Part shown: piece by piece, positions 49,868 to 62,100 of the stretch
How positions within the stretch are numbered: position 1 is the first letter of the stretch
Layout of the letters: every line of letters begins with the position of its first letter
Source: Nipponacmea schrenckii
Taxonomy: Eukaryota > Mollusca > Gastropoda > Lottiidae
Direction of reading: 5' to 3'
Assembly: GCA_030562195.1 (NCBI GenBank)
Contig: CM060202.1
Coordinates: 19,392,317 to 19,456,316 of the forward strand
DNA: 64,000 nt
Notes under the pieces: generated by a model
Database searches by the model: none
What the model saw: the letters and a program-made list of their open reading frames with translations, nothing else
What the model was told of the DNA's origin: nothing
Position numbers and translations under genes: made by a program

Positions 49868-52800
49868 TTATATTATTATTATTATTATTACAAAATATTT
49901 ATAGTGTGCTCTTTCACAAATGTGTTCAGAGGCACTTTACAAGAAAACAATATAATGTTAAAAGATTATAGATAATAAATGTTGATATAAAACATTGAAA
50001 AAAAGATAAAAATAACTACAATTTAATACACACTGAGACATAATTGAAGCCATATTAAAAGTACTAAGTATCGAATGCAAGTTTAAAAAGATATGTTTTT
50101 ATTTGTTTCTTAAAAGAAAATAGTGAAGAACAAGATCTTATATTAAAAGGTAATTTATTCCATAAATATGGGGCTTGAAAACTAAAAGAACGTTGTCCAT
50201 AAGATATTAAATTATAACTAACTGGCTTTAAAAGTAATTTATCACCTGAGCGTAGTGTGCGACCAGGTGAATACATTTCTAATAATAAATCACAGAGGTA
50301 TCCAGGAGCTAAATTGTGCAAGCATTTAAAAGTAGGAAGTAAAATTTTAAAATCTATTCGATATTTAACAGGTAACCAATGTAAATCCAATAAAATAGGT
50401 GTAATATGATCTGTTTTCTTAGAACGAGTCACCAATCGTGCGGCAGTGTTTTGAACCCTCTGTAACTTATCTATAAGTTTTGATGGTAAACCAACTAATA
50501 AAGAATTAAAATTATCTAATCTGGAAGTGATGAAAGAATTAACAAGTGATTTTGTGGCATCTACAGTTAAAAATTTGCGAATTTTACCAATATTTCTGAT
50601 ATTTAAAAAACATAATTTACATATATTATTAATCTGAGCTTCCATACTCATAGCACTATCCATAAGCACACCAATATTACGAGCTGAGAGAGAAGAGTCT
50701 ATACTACAATCACCAATTACAAGTGGAATATTTATATATTGTGCATGTTTATTAAGTTTTGAGCCTAAAATCATATATTCAGTTTTATCATCGTTTAATT
50801 TTAGAAAATTTTTTGACATCCATAATCTGATTTCAGTAATACAACTTTCTAGTTGTGATTTACTCAGTTGATGTGAAGTGGGGTGATTAGGACAGAAAGA
50901 AATATATAATTGAGTATCGTCAGCATATAAATGAAAGTTAAGATCATATTTTTTGACTATGTCGCCAAGAGGAGAAGTATACAAGGTAAATAAAATTGGA
51001 CCTAAAACTGAGCCTTGAGGTACACCAAAAGATAAAATTGAATCTGTTGAAGTTTTGCCATTAACAAGAACACATTGTTTTCTACCTACAAGATAGCTTT
51101 CTAACAAACTTAAAGCATTGCCAGAAATACCAAATCTATTGCACAGTCGTTTTAATAAAATAGGAATATCTACCGTATCAAATGCAGCACTTAAATCAAG
51201 TAAAATTAAAAGAACACACTTTTTGCTATTAATATCAATTAAAATATCATTAAAAACACGGGTAAGAGCAGTCTCGGTACTGTGGAATTTTCTGTAAGCA
51301 CTTTGAAATGGTTCAAATAGGAGGTTTTCAGTGATAAAATTTGTTAATTGACTGGCTATACATTTCTCAAGTATTTTTGATAAAAAACTAAAATTTGAAA
51401 CTGGTCTGTAATTTTTGAAAATGTTTGGATCAAGTGAGGACTTCTTTATTAGAGGGGATACAAAAGCTAATTTGAAAATATCAGGAACAGTTGAGGTAAC
51501 TATGCAGGAATTAATAATACTGGTAATAACAGGGATTAAATCATCAATGCAATCTTTCAGGAGGGTAGTGGGAATAGGGTCTAATGAACATGACTTTGGA
51601 GCTGATGACATAATTAACTTCTTGATAGTAATCTCATTAACTTGATCAAAACTATTTAAAGAGGCAGTATTCTTGTTAAAATCAAACTGAAATGCATTAA
51701 AATCAATAGTTTCATTAACATTGTTTATATCTTTTCTTATTTTCTGAATTTTGGACTTAAAGAAATCTGAAAATAAATTGGCAAGTCTTTCATCATCACA
51801 TTCACTATCTGGAAGAATAGTTTTATCAGAGTTATAATAGTTCAACAGAATGTTCACAACTTTGTAAAAATCCTTTTGTCTATTGTCACCATTTTCTATC
51901 TTGTTCGAATAGAAATCAACTTTAGCTTCATCAATCAATCTAGTAACTTTGTTTTTAAGTGTTTTATAAATTTCTTTGTCAACGTGAAGTTGGGATTTTC
52001 TCCAGCGGTGCTCAGCCTTGTTGCGTTCCCGTTTAGCTTCAAGAATGTTGTCGTTAAACCATTGAGTGTTGGGACGAAGTGTTATAGTCCTGGTTTTTAT
52101 TGGTAAAACAGAATCTAAAATTTGTGTAAGTTTTGAGTCGTAATGTGATACTTTCTCATTTACATCTTCAAGAAGGAGTATTTCATTGAAATTTGAGTTC
52201 ACAATTTCTGTACTGAATTGATCAACATTAAGAGATTTGAATTTACGAAAACTTACTGTCTTTCGGATTGGTTTAGGTCTCTGAATGTTTATTTCAAATA
52301 TGGCAGGAAAATGATCCGATATTAATTTATCACTCACATTGATATTGTCAAGTTTATGTCCACCATCATTTGTTATCACCAGATCAAGAATATGACCACG
52401 ATTGTGTGTTGCAGATGTTATATGTTGTATAAGAGATCTGTTATTGAGGATATCACGAAAATTGGCTGCTGTACTGTCATTCACATTATCAATATGTATG
52501 TTGAAGTCTCCAAAAATAACTGTATCACATTTAGAAGTTATTAATCTATCAAGATAAAGTTCAAACTCTTCAAAAAATTTTTGACACGACTTTTCATGTG
52601 GTGGTCGGTAGATCGTAATGAGTCTAATATTTTCTGTTAAAAATAGTAGGGAACAGTCAAGTACTTCGAAACTATCAAACCTCTCACTCTGAATTTTAGT
52701 GCATTTGATGGATGATTTGAAAATCAAAGCCACTCCCCCACCTCGTGATCCTCTCGCATAATGCTGTATAGAATAGCCTTCTGGCACCAATGCTGCTATT

Positions 52801-53393
52801 ACAGAACTATCAGAGCCGTTTTTTAACCATGTTTCTGTGATCCCACAAACATCAAGTGAATTATCAGTAATAAATTCCGATAAAGTTGTAGTTTTATTTC
52901 TAACAGATCTGGCATTGATTAATCCAAATTTGGATGTAAGGAATTGGGATTTTACTCCAGGAACACATTTAATATGGATAAGATTACTGTTGTTTTTGTT
53001 CACATTATAAGAGCTTATAGGTTTACTTCTATGGTTGTCAACACAAAGTGAAGTCAGAGGAATAAGGTTATCATGGTTAATACCGCTTACTCTCACATTC
53101 ACATTCTCAAGTCTATTATTGATGATGACTTTTAACTGTCTAGAAACTTTCCTACCCCCACGTTTACCTCTTTTTGTTTTTCTACATTTATAAATCCCAC
53201 AGTGTTGAAGTAATGAACTCAGTTCTTGACTAATAGTCACTCTTGTATTGTTTAAGGAAAGTAAGGTTGGAGTGTTATAAGAGAAATACCTTGATATAAG
53301 TTCACCTGAGCTGAAATTCATTGCAAATATCCTTATAAAACACAATGGAGTACATAAAAATACTTCTAAAATCCAAAATAATCCATAAAACAT
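49868..53393 (-). mobile_element. L2/CR1-like LINE with intact 1109-codon ORF
   Basis: One uninterrupted minus-strand ORF (53393-50064). A basic N-terminal region (KTKRGKRGGRK) precedes an apurinic-type endonuclease with GLINARSV, GITETWL, RGGGVALIF, GDFNIHID (residue ~300) and SDHFPAIF, then a reverse transcriptase with YRPVSNFSFLSKILEK, LLDLSAAFDTVD, GVPQGSVLGPILFTLY and LYADDTQLY (residue ~823), and the C-terminal HWLPVKYRIDFKIL ... LWNKLPFNIR segment typical of L2/CR1 elements. All key residues are present. The 3' end (low coordinates) has an AGTGCCTCTGAACAC-type stem and a (TAA)n tail ending near 49868, so the 3' end is complete. ATG choice is open: a second ATG (MNFSSGEL) follows 24 codons in. 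The 5' boundary was not found. It sits just behind the stop codon of receptor gene 2. Confidence 0.88.
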
Positions 53394-53728
53394 TGTCAGG
53401 AAACAAAAAACACAATCACTAGACTCTTATAAAGTAGCATGCAAAGTTTCCAATGTATTAAAATATTTATAAATCCACAATTTATGAAAATGATAGAGAG
53501 CTCACAATGCTGCTACCAAGCGCAAGGGACCTAACTCTATTATAATATTTATATTGTGTCAATATACGAAGTTATATTAGCTTTATAGTTCATTGAGCAA
53601 AATATGATAAAACTTTATGATAATTTTTAAGAATAAAGTGACAGAACTGGGAATATCTATATTTAGTTACAAAAGCGCTTACAAGCATAGCCGAAAACAT
53701 TTTTAAAGACTTACTGAACAAAGCGGTT
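53394..53728. other. LINE 5' flank
   Basis: May contain the LINE's 5' UTR on the minus strand. No exon or RNA gene recognised. Confidence 0.35.
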
Positions 53729-53912
53729 TGATATTTATCGACTTTAAGAAAGCTTTTGATGAAGTAAACCATGATGTATAACTTTAAAAACTTGTTATAA
53801 ATTGAATAGTAATTTCATAAAACTACACATTATCTCCACAGTGTGTGGAATTGGATAGAATTTCCTAAAGGATCAATTTTCAATATTTTAATTAATAATC
53901 TCCCACTTTATA
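53729..53912 (+). pseudogene. Short reverse-transcriptase fossil
   Basis: In one plus-strand frame 53729-53776 reads LIFIDFKKAFDEVNHD, which is RT motif A; about 80 bases on, after a stop, FPKGSIFN...INNLPLY matches the motif B region. It is a different, older element than the adjacent intact LINE and lies in the opposite orientation. It ends where the segmental duplication begins. Confidence 0.6.
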
Positions 53913-54342
53913 ATCCGTCCAACTGTCCGTCAACTTTTATGCCTTTTTAAACGACTGAATAAAAAATATTATATATTGTGATAGAAAGTGCTTTTCAATA
54001 TTGACCAAATAATGTATTAATGATATTCAATGTGTATGTAAATAATGACTTATCATGACTTATGATAAAGTATATTGAATTTTTTAAATATCTTTGTCTG
54101 GAAATCCTTCGAAATGCTTTTCGACAGCGTCTAGATCTGATATTATATGGAAAGTCTTATTTTCAATTTTTTTCTTTGCAACAAACTCTGAATCTTCATA
54201 AGATTCGGTTGAACATTCAGAAATTTTAGGCATGGTGTTGGTGATATGCCAGAACTCATAATATTTCCAAATATGTATAACACGCAAATAGTATCAGAAA
54301 AAGATATCAGATTATGCAAAATGTCTCACTACTCAGATGTCG

Positions 54343-54771
54343 GTTAGCGAGTTGGACTGTCGTCTGCTAGGCGACTAGGTGGCGTTGATTCGAATCCCGA
54401 TCGGTGCGAGGAAATAAAAATTAGGTCTGATTCCTAGGCCCGTGCTTTCCCGGAACTACGAGATAGTAGTTCCCCCCCCCCCTCTATCTAAATCTGCCAG
54501 TGCCAGGATATATGGCTGTCTCCCCGAGCGGGTGTAAGAAAACATTCATTTGAATCGTGTAGGCGACAGTACTTCTCGTTAAAACTGAGTTCTGAAACCA
54601 CTTTTTTAGGGTGGTGAATGGCTCAGTGGTTAGCGAGTTGGACTGTCGTCTGCTAGGCGAATAGGTGCCGTGGGTTCGAATCCCGATCGGTGCGAGGAAA
54701 TAAAAATTAGGTCTGATTCCTAGGCCCGTGCCTCCCCGGAACTGCGAGATAGTAGTTTCCCCCCCCCCCTG
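54343..54771 (+). mobile_element. Two tandem tRNA-derived SINEs
   Basis: The second copy (54609-54771) has an intact A box (TGGCTCAGTGGTTAGCGAG) and B box (GGTTCGAATCC), followed by a non-tRNA body with TAAAAATTAGGTCTGATTCC and a C-rich run. The first (54343-54608) starts inside the A box and has the B box as GATTCGAATCC, a longer tail and the same body. The unduplicated site is seen at about 35590 (CAGATGTCGGATAACTCAAAG), so the pair entered this copy after the duplication. Confidence 0.85.
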
Positions 54772-54969
54772 TATCAAAGTACACTGTAGGCCCATCCGAC
54801 CACGTCCTTATTCGTCAAACTTCCTAGAGGTATATATATATATAACATGATACAGTGACTGATAAATTGGATACAACTATAAAGGGGGGATAACATATGC
54901 CAGTGTTAAAGAATCTGTACCTGGGTAACTAAGTTCCATGTGGGTATATTGAAACAATCCTTTTAGAAA

Positions 54970-55237
54970 ATAATCGGCACCCTATGGGCTAATGAAGACG
55001 TGCAACGCCATGCAGTGTGCTATGAGAGAAATTTTGCCAGGACAACTGTCGAGGGATCTTTAACACGAGGCCTCGGTTTATTGTCCCACACGTTTTTTCC
55101 ATGTCAGTCCCTCCGATCTGACAAAGGGAAACCGGGCTGAAAAATCCGAAGGTTAATCTCGACCTTTGCCGGGATTAAACCCGGGACCTTCAGGTTAATG
55201 GGCAAGCGTCCAACTCACTGAGCCACCACGGCTCCTG
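54970..55237 (-). mobile_element. tRNA-derived SINE, minus strand
   Basis: On the minus strand the head reads GGAGCCGTGGTGGCTCAGTG with a B box GGGTTTAATCC (55170-55182), then the body shared with 35840-36135 and 21285-21500. A different SINE family from the pair just upstream; it was present before the segmental duplication. Confidence 0.8.
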
Positions 55238-56054
55238 GATCCTTTAAGAAAGATTCAAAATAAACTTGTGGCTTGAAAAGGTACAACAATAATTTCAATA
55301 TCGTAACATATTTATTGAGAATTGGGCTTCAGTAAGTATTGTTCAATAATGTAAAATAAAAGATTTATTTGTACAGTCATTTTTTCAACAAAATATTTAA
55401 CCTTGGGCGTATGAATAAAGTTTACTTCCAGCTATTTTAGACTTGACAGTCGAGACTTATTTAATTATACATAGGATTGACATCATGACAAATCCAAGTT
55501 TTTACTTTGTGTCATGTTACATTCACTTGTGGGACAGCCTCGTGAAATCTATCTAAAACCGTTAAGACGTAATTGCGTCTCGGTCTTTATATTGACCTTT
55601 AGACCTCAAAAAAGGTTTACATACTGATTAGAGCATTGTTATAGTTGAAAATCGAACTTATCCAGATCAATATGAAATAAAAGAGACTATTAAATGGCTA
55701 CTTATGTTACTGCAATCATATTTAATGGATTATAAAGAGGATTTCACCCCTTTTCATAATATCTATTGGGGACACTTGAATCCTAGTTGGGACATTCCTT
55801 TGTTTCCTCCGACGTCAATGGTTCCTGGAATTCGAGAGAGAGCGAACCGAGAATGAATACAAGAAAATAATTTAAGTTAAGACGGCGCCTTGTCTGTCAA
55901 ACTATCATTACGTTTACGACTATCATTGTTGGGTATTTGATCTCAACAAGTGTTTTTAATATCAAAGTTCATACAAGGCTCAACTTTAGGTGTCGCATGC
56001 TCTGATACACCGTTATTCAATTTCATTTACTTACGTGACTAGTATAGTCAGGAT

Positions 56055-56102
56055 AATAACAGTATTTCACAAAAAAGCGAAATAAGGAAGTAATATAGAT
56101 TG
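56055..56102 (+). promoter_or_regulatory. Conserved proximal promoter of receptor gene 3 (partial)
   Basis: AATAAGGAAGTAATATAGATTG ends 39 bp before the ATG at 56141 and is almost identical to the block in gene 1. The TATA-type block seen in genes 1 and 2 is not recognisable here. Confidence 0.45.
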
Positions 56103-56140
56103 AATAACTTATATAAAATATATATTTATCCCAAACCAAC

Positions 56141-59100
56141 ATGGCGGTTGTCATATTACTGATAGGACTTCTAACCCAAACTGCATTAGGTTTAGTATTG
56201 ATATTTTATTAAGTTTATTTAAATCATAAAGTGCATGCTATTCATTGCAATGTCAATACTTTATTGTGAAAATACCTAGATTTTATGTTTCTTGCACAAG
56301 TTTACAGAGAGAATCTGGTAGTATCACCTGTTATTGTAACAATGTAATAGACAATAACTTTATAATACTTTATTCAATACTTGTCTCCCTATATCTGATA
56401 CTAAAATGTTTCTAATCCAAAGTACTAAAGTAGTCAAACCTGAACCTGAAAATAACAATATTGATTATAGAGGATCCTATTAAGCATCTAAAACAACTAC
56501 TAGTGTTATACATATTGATACAGTTTTCTAAACAAAGAGATGATGGTAACTGGGGTGGTATAGCGTTTATATAAAATTTAAATCTGTAGAAAACAGTATA
56601 ACTATTTATTTAAAGTGTAATTATTATCATGTTTATCATCTTCAGTAACATTATTGTCAACATAAATACACCCCTAATTGATAATATGTTGATATATATA
56701 TAGATATATATTAGAAATTATATAACGAAAAACCACAATTAAAGAGTAACATAATTCACTGTAAGCGCTTTCGGCCTCCTGTGGTTTTTCGTTATATAAT
56801 TTCAATTGTGGTTTTTCGTTATATAATTTCTAATATATTCTACTATACCGAGAAACGTTTTCTTTTCAATTATAGATATATATATAAAAAAAATACGATA
56901 AGAGTTAAAAACATGTTTTATGTTGATATGTTTCCGATGCTTCTGGTTCTTTTTTTACTACTAAAACTTAAACATCTCTTCGCAAATAAAAATAAATTTT
57001 CTTCACATTTTATTTCATCGTTAAATGAATCGTGTTATTTTCAGTGTCAGTTAAAGCTGTAGAAATAGAAAATAAAAACAGTCTCAATCTAGTAAATGGA
57101 GTATCTACCAGAATGAATTGTAAAGTCATCAATAATCCTGATCCAGTAATAAATTATAGATGGTTTATAGTAGAAACAAATCAAACATTATCAACATCAT
57201 CATCTTTCCAGTTGACACCAAATAAAAATCAAAATGGTCAAACTCTATCATGTTCAGCAGACAATGGTAGTAGTAAATCTGATACTGTTATTCTAGATGT
57301 TCAGTGTAAGTAGTGTATATTATGTTATAATTCTGTAGTTAACAGTTAGATAGATAAATAAACCAAGTATATTTTATATTTCTGTTATTAGATAAACCAA
57401 GTATATTTTATATTTCTGTTGTTAGATAAACCAAGTATATTATATATTTCTGTTGTTAGATAAACCAAGTATATTTTATATTTCTGTTGTTAAATAAACC
57501 AAGTATAAGGTATATTTCTGTTGTTAGATAAACCAAGTATATTTTATATTTCTGTTGTAAGATAAATCAAATATATTTTATATTTCTTTTGTTAGATAAA
57601 GCAAGTATATGTTATATTTATGTTGGTAGATAAACCAAGTATATTTCATATTTCTAGTTTAGATAAACCAAGTATATTTTATATTTCTGTTGTTAGATAA
57701 ACCAAGTATATTTTATATTTCTGTTGTTAAATAAACAAGTATAAGGTATATTTCTGTTGTTAGATAAACCAAGTATATTTTATATTTCTATTGTTAGATA
57801 AACCAAGTATATTTATATTTCTGTTGTTAGATAAACCAAGTATATTTTATATTTCTGTTGTTAGATAAACCAAGTATATTTTATATTTCTGTTGTTATAT
57901 AAACCAAGTATATTTTATATTTCTGTTGTTAAAAAAACCAAGTATAAGGTATATTTCTGTTGTTAGATAAACCAAGTATATTTTATATTTCTGTTGTTAG
58001 ATAAACCAAGTATATTTTATATTTCTATTGTTAGATAAACCAAGTATATTTTATATTTCTATTGTTAGATAAACCAAGTATATTTTATATTTCTATTGTT
58101 AGATAAACCAAGTATATTTTATATTTCTTTTGTTAGATAAACCAAGTATATTTTATTTTTCTGTTGTTAGATAAATCAAGTATAAATATATTTATATTTC
58201 TGTTGTTAGATAAACCAAGTGTATTTTATATTTCTGTTGTTAGATAAACCAAGTATATTTTATATTTCTGTTGTTAGATAAACCAAGTATATTTTATATT
58301 TCTGTTGTTAGATAAACCAAGTATATTTTATTTTTCTGTTGTAAGATAAACCAAGTATATTTTATATTTCTGTTGTTAGATAAACCAAATGTAATTTATA
58401 TTTCTGTTGTTAGATAAACCAAGTACATTTTATATTTCTGTTGTTAGATAAACCAAGTATATTTTATTCTGTTGTTAGATAAACCAAGTATATTTTATAT
58501 TTCTATTGTTAGATAAACCAAGTATATGTTATATTTATGTTGGAAGATAAACCAAGTATATTTTATATTTCTGTTGTTAGATAAACCAAGTATATTATAT
58601 TTGTTGTTAGATAAACCAGGTATAAATTATATTTCTGTTGTTAGATAAACCAAGTTTTTTTTATACGTCTGTTGTTAGATAAACCGAAACCGGGTATTTT
58701 TTTATATATCTGTTGTTAGATAAACCAATTATATTTTATATTTCTGTTGTTAGATTAAAGGAGTAAATTTTATATTTCTGTTGTTAGATAAACCAAGTAT
58801 ATTTTATATTTCTGTTGTAACAATTAAGAAAGTATATTTTACATTTCTGTTATTAGATAATACAAGTATATTTTATGTTTCTGTTGTTAGATAAATCAAG
58901 TATAAATATATTTATATTTCTGTTGTTAGATAAACCAAGTATATTTTATATTTCTGTTGTTAGATTAACCAAGTATATTTTATATTTCTGTTAGATGGTG
59001 ATGAGAACTAAGTCTCATAAAAGCACTGGCCTAGGTCGCAAAGTAAAGATTTACAAGGTGCAAGTTAAAGGTTAAGAAAATTAAATTTGTTATTTTTGAA

Positions 59101-62100
59101 AAACACATCTCTAAAAAGTATAAATTCTTTTCGTAAAATAGCTGGAAAAATATAAAAATTCTTCTGTCAATGGATACCTAATGATAGATCCTGTAATATG
59201 AGAACATTAAAGAATAAATTTTGTACATGTACCTGCAAGAAATTGAAAGATATTAGAGAAAGTAAAATTGCTGGAAGATAAATCTTAATTTGTTTATAAA
59301 ATATTGGATTGTTGAGGGTCAAGTCTACCATGGACTAGGATATTACTGAGGTTTTTGTTTCTTCTATAGGCTGTTACAAGTCGCTTGCTGTAAACATGGG
59401 GATATTGATCTTGAAGTTTCTGGTAGTGGCGTCTAACGATATGGGAGGCATTGGTGGCAGTATGGTTGTAGATGGCAACAAAGGGTAATATCTGGTTATC
59501 GTGCTGTATATTTAATCCATTTGGGTGTACGGTTTGAAGTTGGTCCATCCAATAACTCTCGCGTTGTAGTCTTCTTTGCTTGGGCTTGATATTGATCATA
59601 GGTTGTATCTTTTCGATTGGCATAATCAATAAGTCTTCAATGGAATGGTCGGGTAGATTAAAGTGATTTGAAATTGGTCTATTTTTGCCATGTACTATAT
59701 CGTACCGATGGCCATTAAATGGAGTCCGTAACGCGTTTTTAGTTTCTCCAATGTACTGTACGTCGCATTTTTTACATGAAATTGGGTAAATAAGGTTTTG
59801 GTCGCCGCATGAAAGTTGGTCAGTCATAAGAAAAGTTTTGTCAGTTTTATTGTTTTTAAAGAAATGAGAATAGGTACATGTTCGCAGGTACGACACGCAG
59901 AACCACCACAAGGTTTTGAGCCAAATCCAGTCGGTGGAGGAGGGGGGTCACGTTTTTTCTGAAGTTGTAATAACGTGTCGTTTTCAATTTTGCGTAAAAA
60001 TCGTTTTGAGTAACCCCTCTCTCGCAATTTACTAAAAACTAGGTTGCACGCGGAATCAAAATCGGTCTGTTGTGTACAAGTCCTATGGAACCTTAGGATT
60101 TGTGATTTTATTATCGCAGAAAATGTATGCTTCGGGTGAAACGAGTTTTTAAACAAAAGTTGGTGTGTATCGGTTGCTTTGAAGAATACTTTTACATCTA
60201 CTTTAGAAGATTGTTCGAAATCGTTTCCCTTGAACACCGTAGTGTCCAAGAAATCCATACTATTGTCGCTAATGTTTGCCGTTAATTTAACTGAAGGGTG
60301 GTGGTTGTTTAGAATTTCAAAATATTGCCAAAAGTTTTCTAATGATTCAGTCCAAATAATAAAAATGTCGTCGAGAAATCTACCATAAAAAAGAGGTTTA
60401 AAAGGTGAAATTTGATCTATTTCGCGTTCCCACTCGGCCATAAAGATGTTCGCGTAGCTAGGAGCAAATCGTTTTCCCATAGCTGTTCCAGAAATTTGAA
60501 GATAAGTTTTTCCATTAAAAGTAAAGTCATTGCGCGTTAAACATATTTCAAGAAGTTCTAAAATTTCTTTATCTGGTCTTTCATCCGAAGGATTTCTATG
60601 AAAGGCTTTACGGACAGCGTCTAAACCAACATTGTTATCAATGTTGGTATACATACTCGAAACATCTAAAGATATAAAAATGCATTAGGCGGAATATCTA
60701 ATTTTTTGATTTTTTTCAATAAATTCGGTAGTATCTTTAAGATATGATGGATGTTTACATGCCAAAGGTAATACAAAATAATCAATATATTCAGAAACTT
60801 GGTATGACTCACTAGCGCAATCGGAAATAATCGGTCTGCCTTTCGGAATCTTATTCGCGACGCTCCATTCGGTTTCAGGATTCTTGTGGATTTTCGGTAA
60901 TGAATAAATATGGCGTTGACGTGCATTTGGTTTCGCGGAAAGATAGTCAAATTGTGCATCGGAAAGAATCTTCTTTGTTACTAGTGTTTTCAAAATATCA
61001 TTGATTTTTTTCGCAGTTTCCATGAAAATTGGTCTATCTAGTTCACAATAATGATTTTGGTTGCTTCATTGTTTTTCTAATTCAAAAATATAGTCCGCGC
61101 GATTCTGTATTACACAGCAACTGCCTTTGTCACTTTTACGGATTATGATGCTGTCATCATTCTTTAAGATCTTGAGATTTTTACGTTCAAAGTTGGTTAA
61201 ATTATTCTTCTCTTGTACCAAAGGTAACCGAGAGACTTCATCATACATTTCATCGCAAATATACCATTGTCTATCGCACTATCTGGTGGATTCCAACCAG
61301 TTTTTTCAACAAATTTGGTACGCTTACCGCGGCCAAGACGTTCACGAAAGAAAAAATTGAGTTTGAATACTCGTTGGATTTCTATAACCGACGATAAAAT
61401 TGGTGAATTAGACAATGGTTTTGACACCGGAATAAAATTTAAACCGCGATCCAGAAGTCTTTCTTCAACGGGAGAAAGTGTACGCGTACTAAGATTCAAT
61501 ATTGTTCGGCCTAATTTTAGATTACCTCCCGCATCTAGTTTAAATGAGAGACCCATTTAACGTAGATACTTGTAGCAGTGAAGGCTGTCCAGTGGACATG
61601 ATCGGACGTTACCTCGACCATTCCATTGAATCTCGGAATAGTAGTGGCGACAGGAGATGGCTTATGGTAGATGATATCATTATAGCGGCGAAGATTCTCT
61701 GTAGCATGAGGTTCAACTCTTTGAAGACTTGTAGAAAATGGTATCTGTGTGGCATAAATTGAAGCTGCGGGAAATTTCGAATGGGCTAGGTTTAGAAGTT
61801 CCAAGATCTGTTTGTAGATAATCTCACCTGGCTCCTGTCTATTGTTGATACCTACATGAAATATGACTTTTTTGGTATGTCTGTGGGGTCTGTTTTACAA
61901 AGGATATTATTGAAGATGTGTCTGATACGGGCTCCGGGGTAGGATTCAGCTTGAGTGTTGAGGTCTATTTCTGGTACACGAGATATATTGGATGAACCGA
62001 TGATTAGGGTAGGTTTAAGTATTTCCGGGAGACTCCAGTCAGATTTTCTGTTTTCATGGTCGTTACGATGTGGTTTATTGGCTGGTTGATGTCCTAAGCT

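Larger units (their letters stand above)
53912..56102 (+). repeat. Segmental duplication, copy upstream of receptor gene 3
   Basis: Second copy of 34693-37080, ending in the GGAAGT promoter block of gene 3. It carries an extra SINE pair at 54343-54771 and lacks the hairpin MITE of the other copy. A 67-codon minus-strand frame at 54084-54287 is not preserved in the other copy, so I do not call it a gene. Confidence 0.8.

Noticed and set aside
54084..54287. 67-codon frame MRVIHIWKYY...
   Set aside because: The homologous stretch upstream of gene 1 does not keep the frame.
54609..54700. tRNA gene
   Set aside because: A and B boxes are present but the sequence continues into a repeated SINE body and the acceptor stem is not complementary; it is a tRNA-derived SINE head.
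54484..54795. 103-codon minus-strand frame
   Set aside because: It lies entirely in the SINE pair and reads through tRNA-like and C-rich sequence.
57345..58992. CRISPR-like look of regular short repeats
   Set aside because: Units abut with no unique spacers, the host is a eukaryote, and the unit is a splice boundary; these are minisatellites.
58993..59030. Hammerhead-like GGTGATGAG...CTCATAAAA next to the Penelope-like element
   Set aside because: Both invariant core segments (CUGAUGA and GAAA) are altered and it is on the wrong strand for the element.
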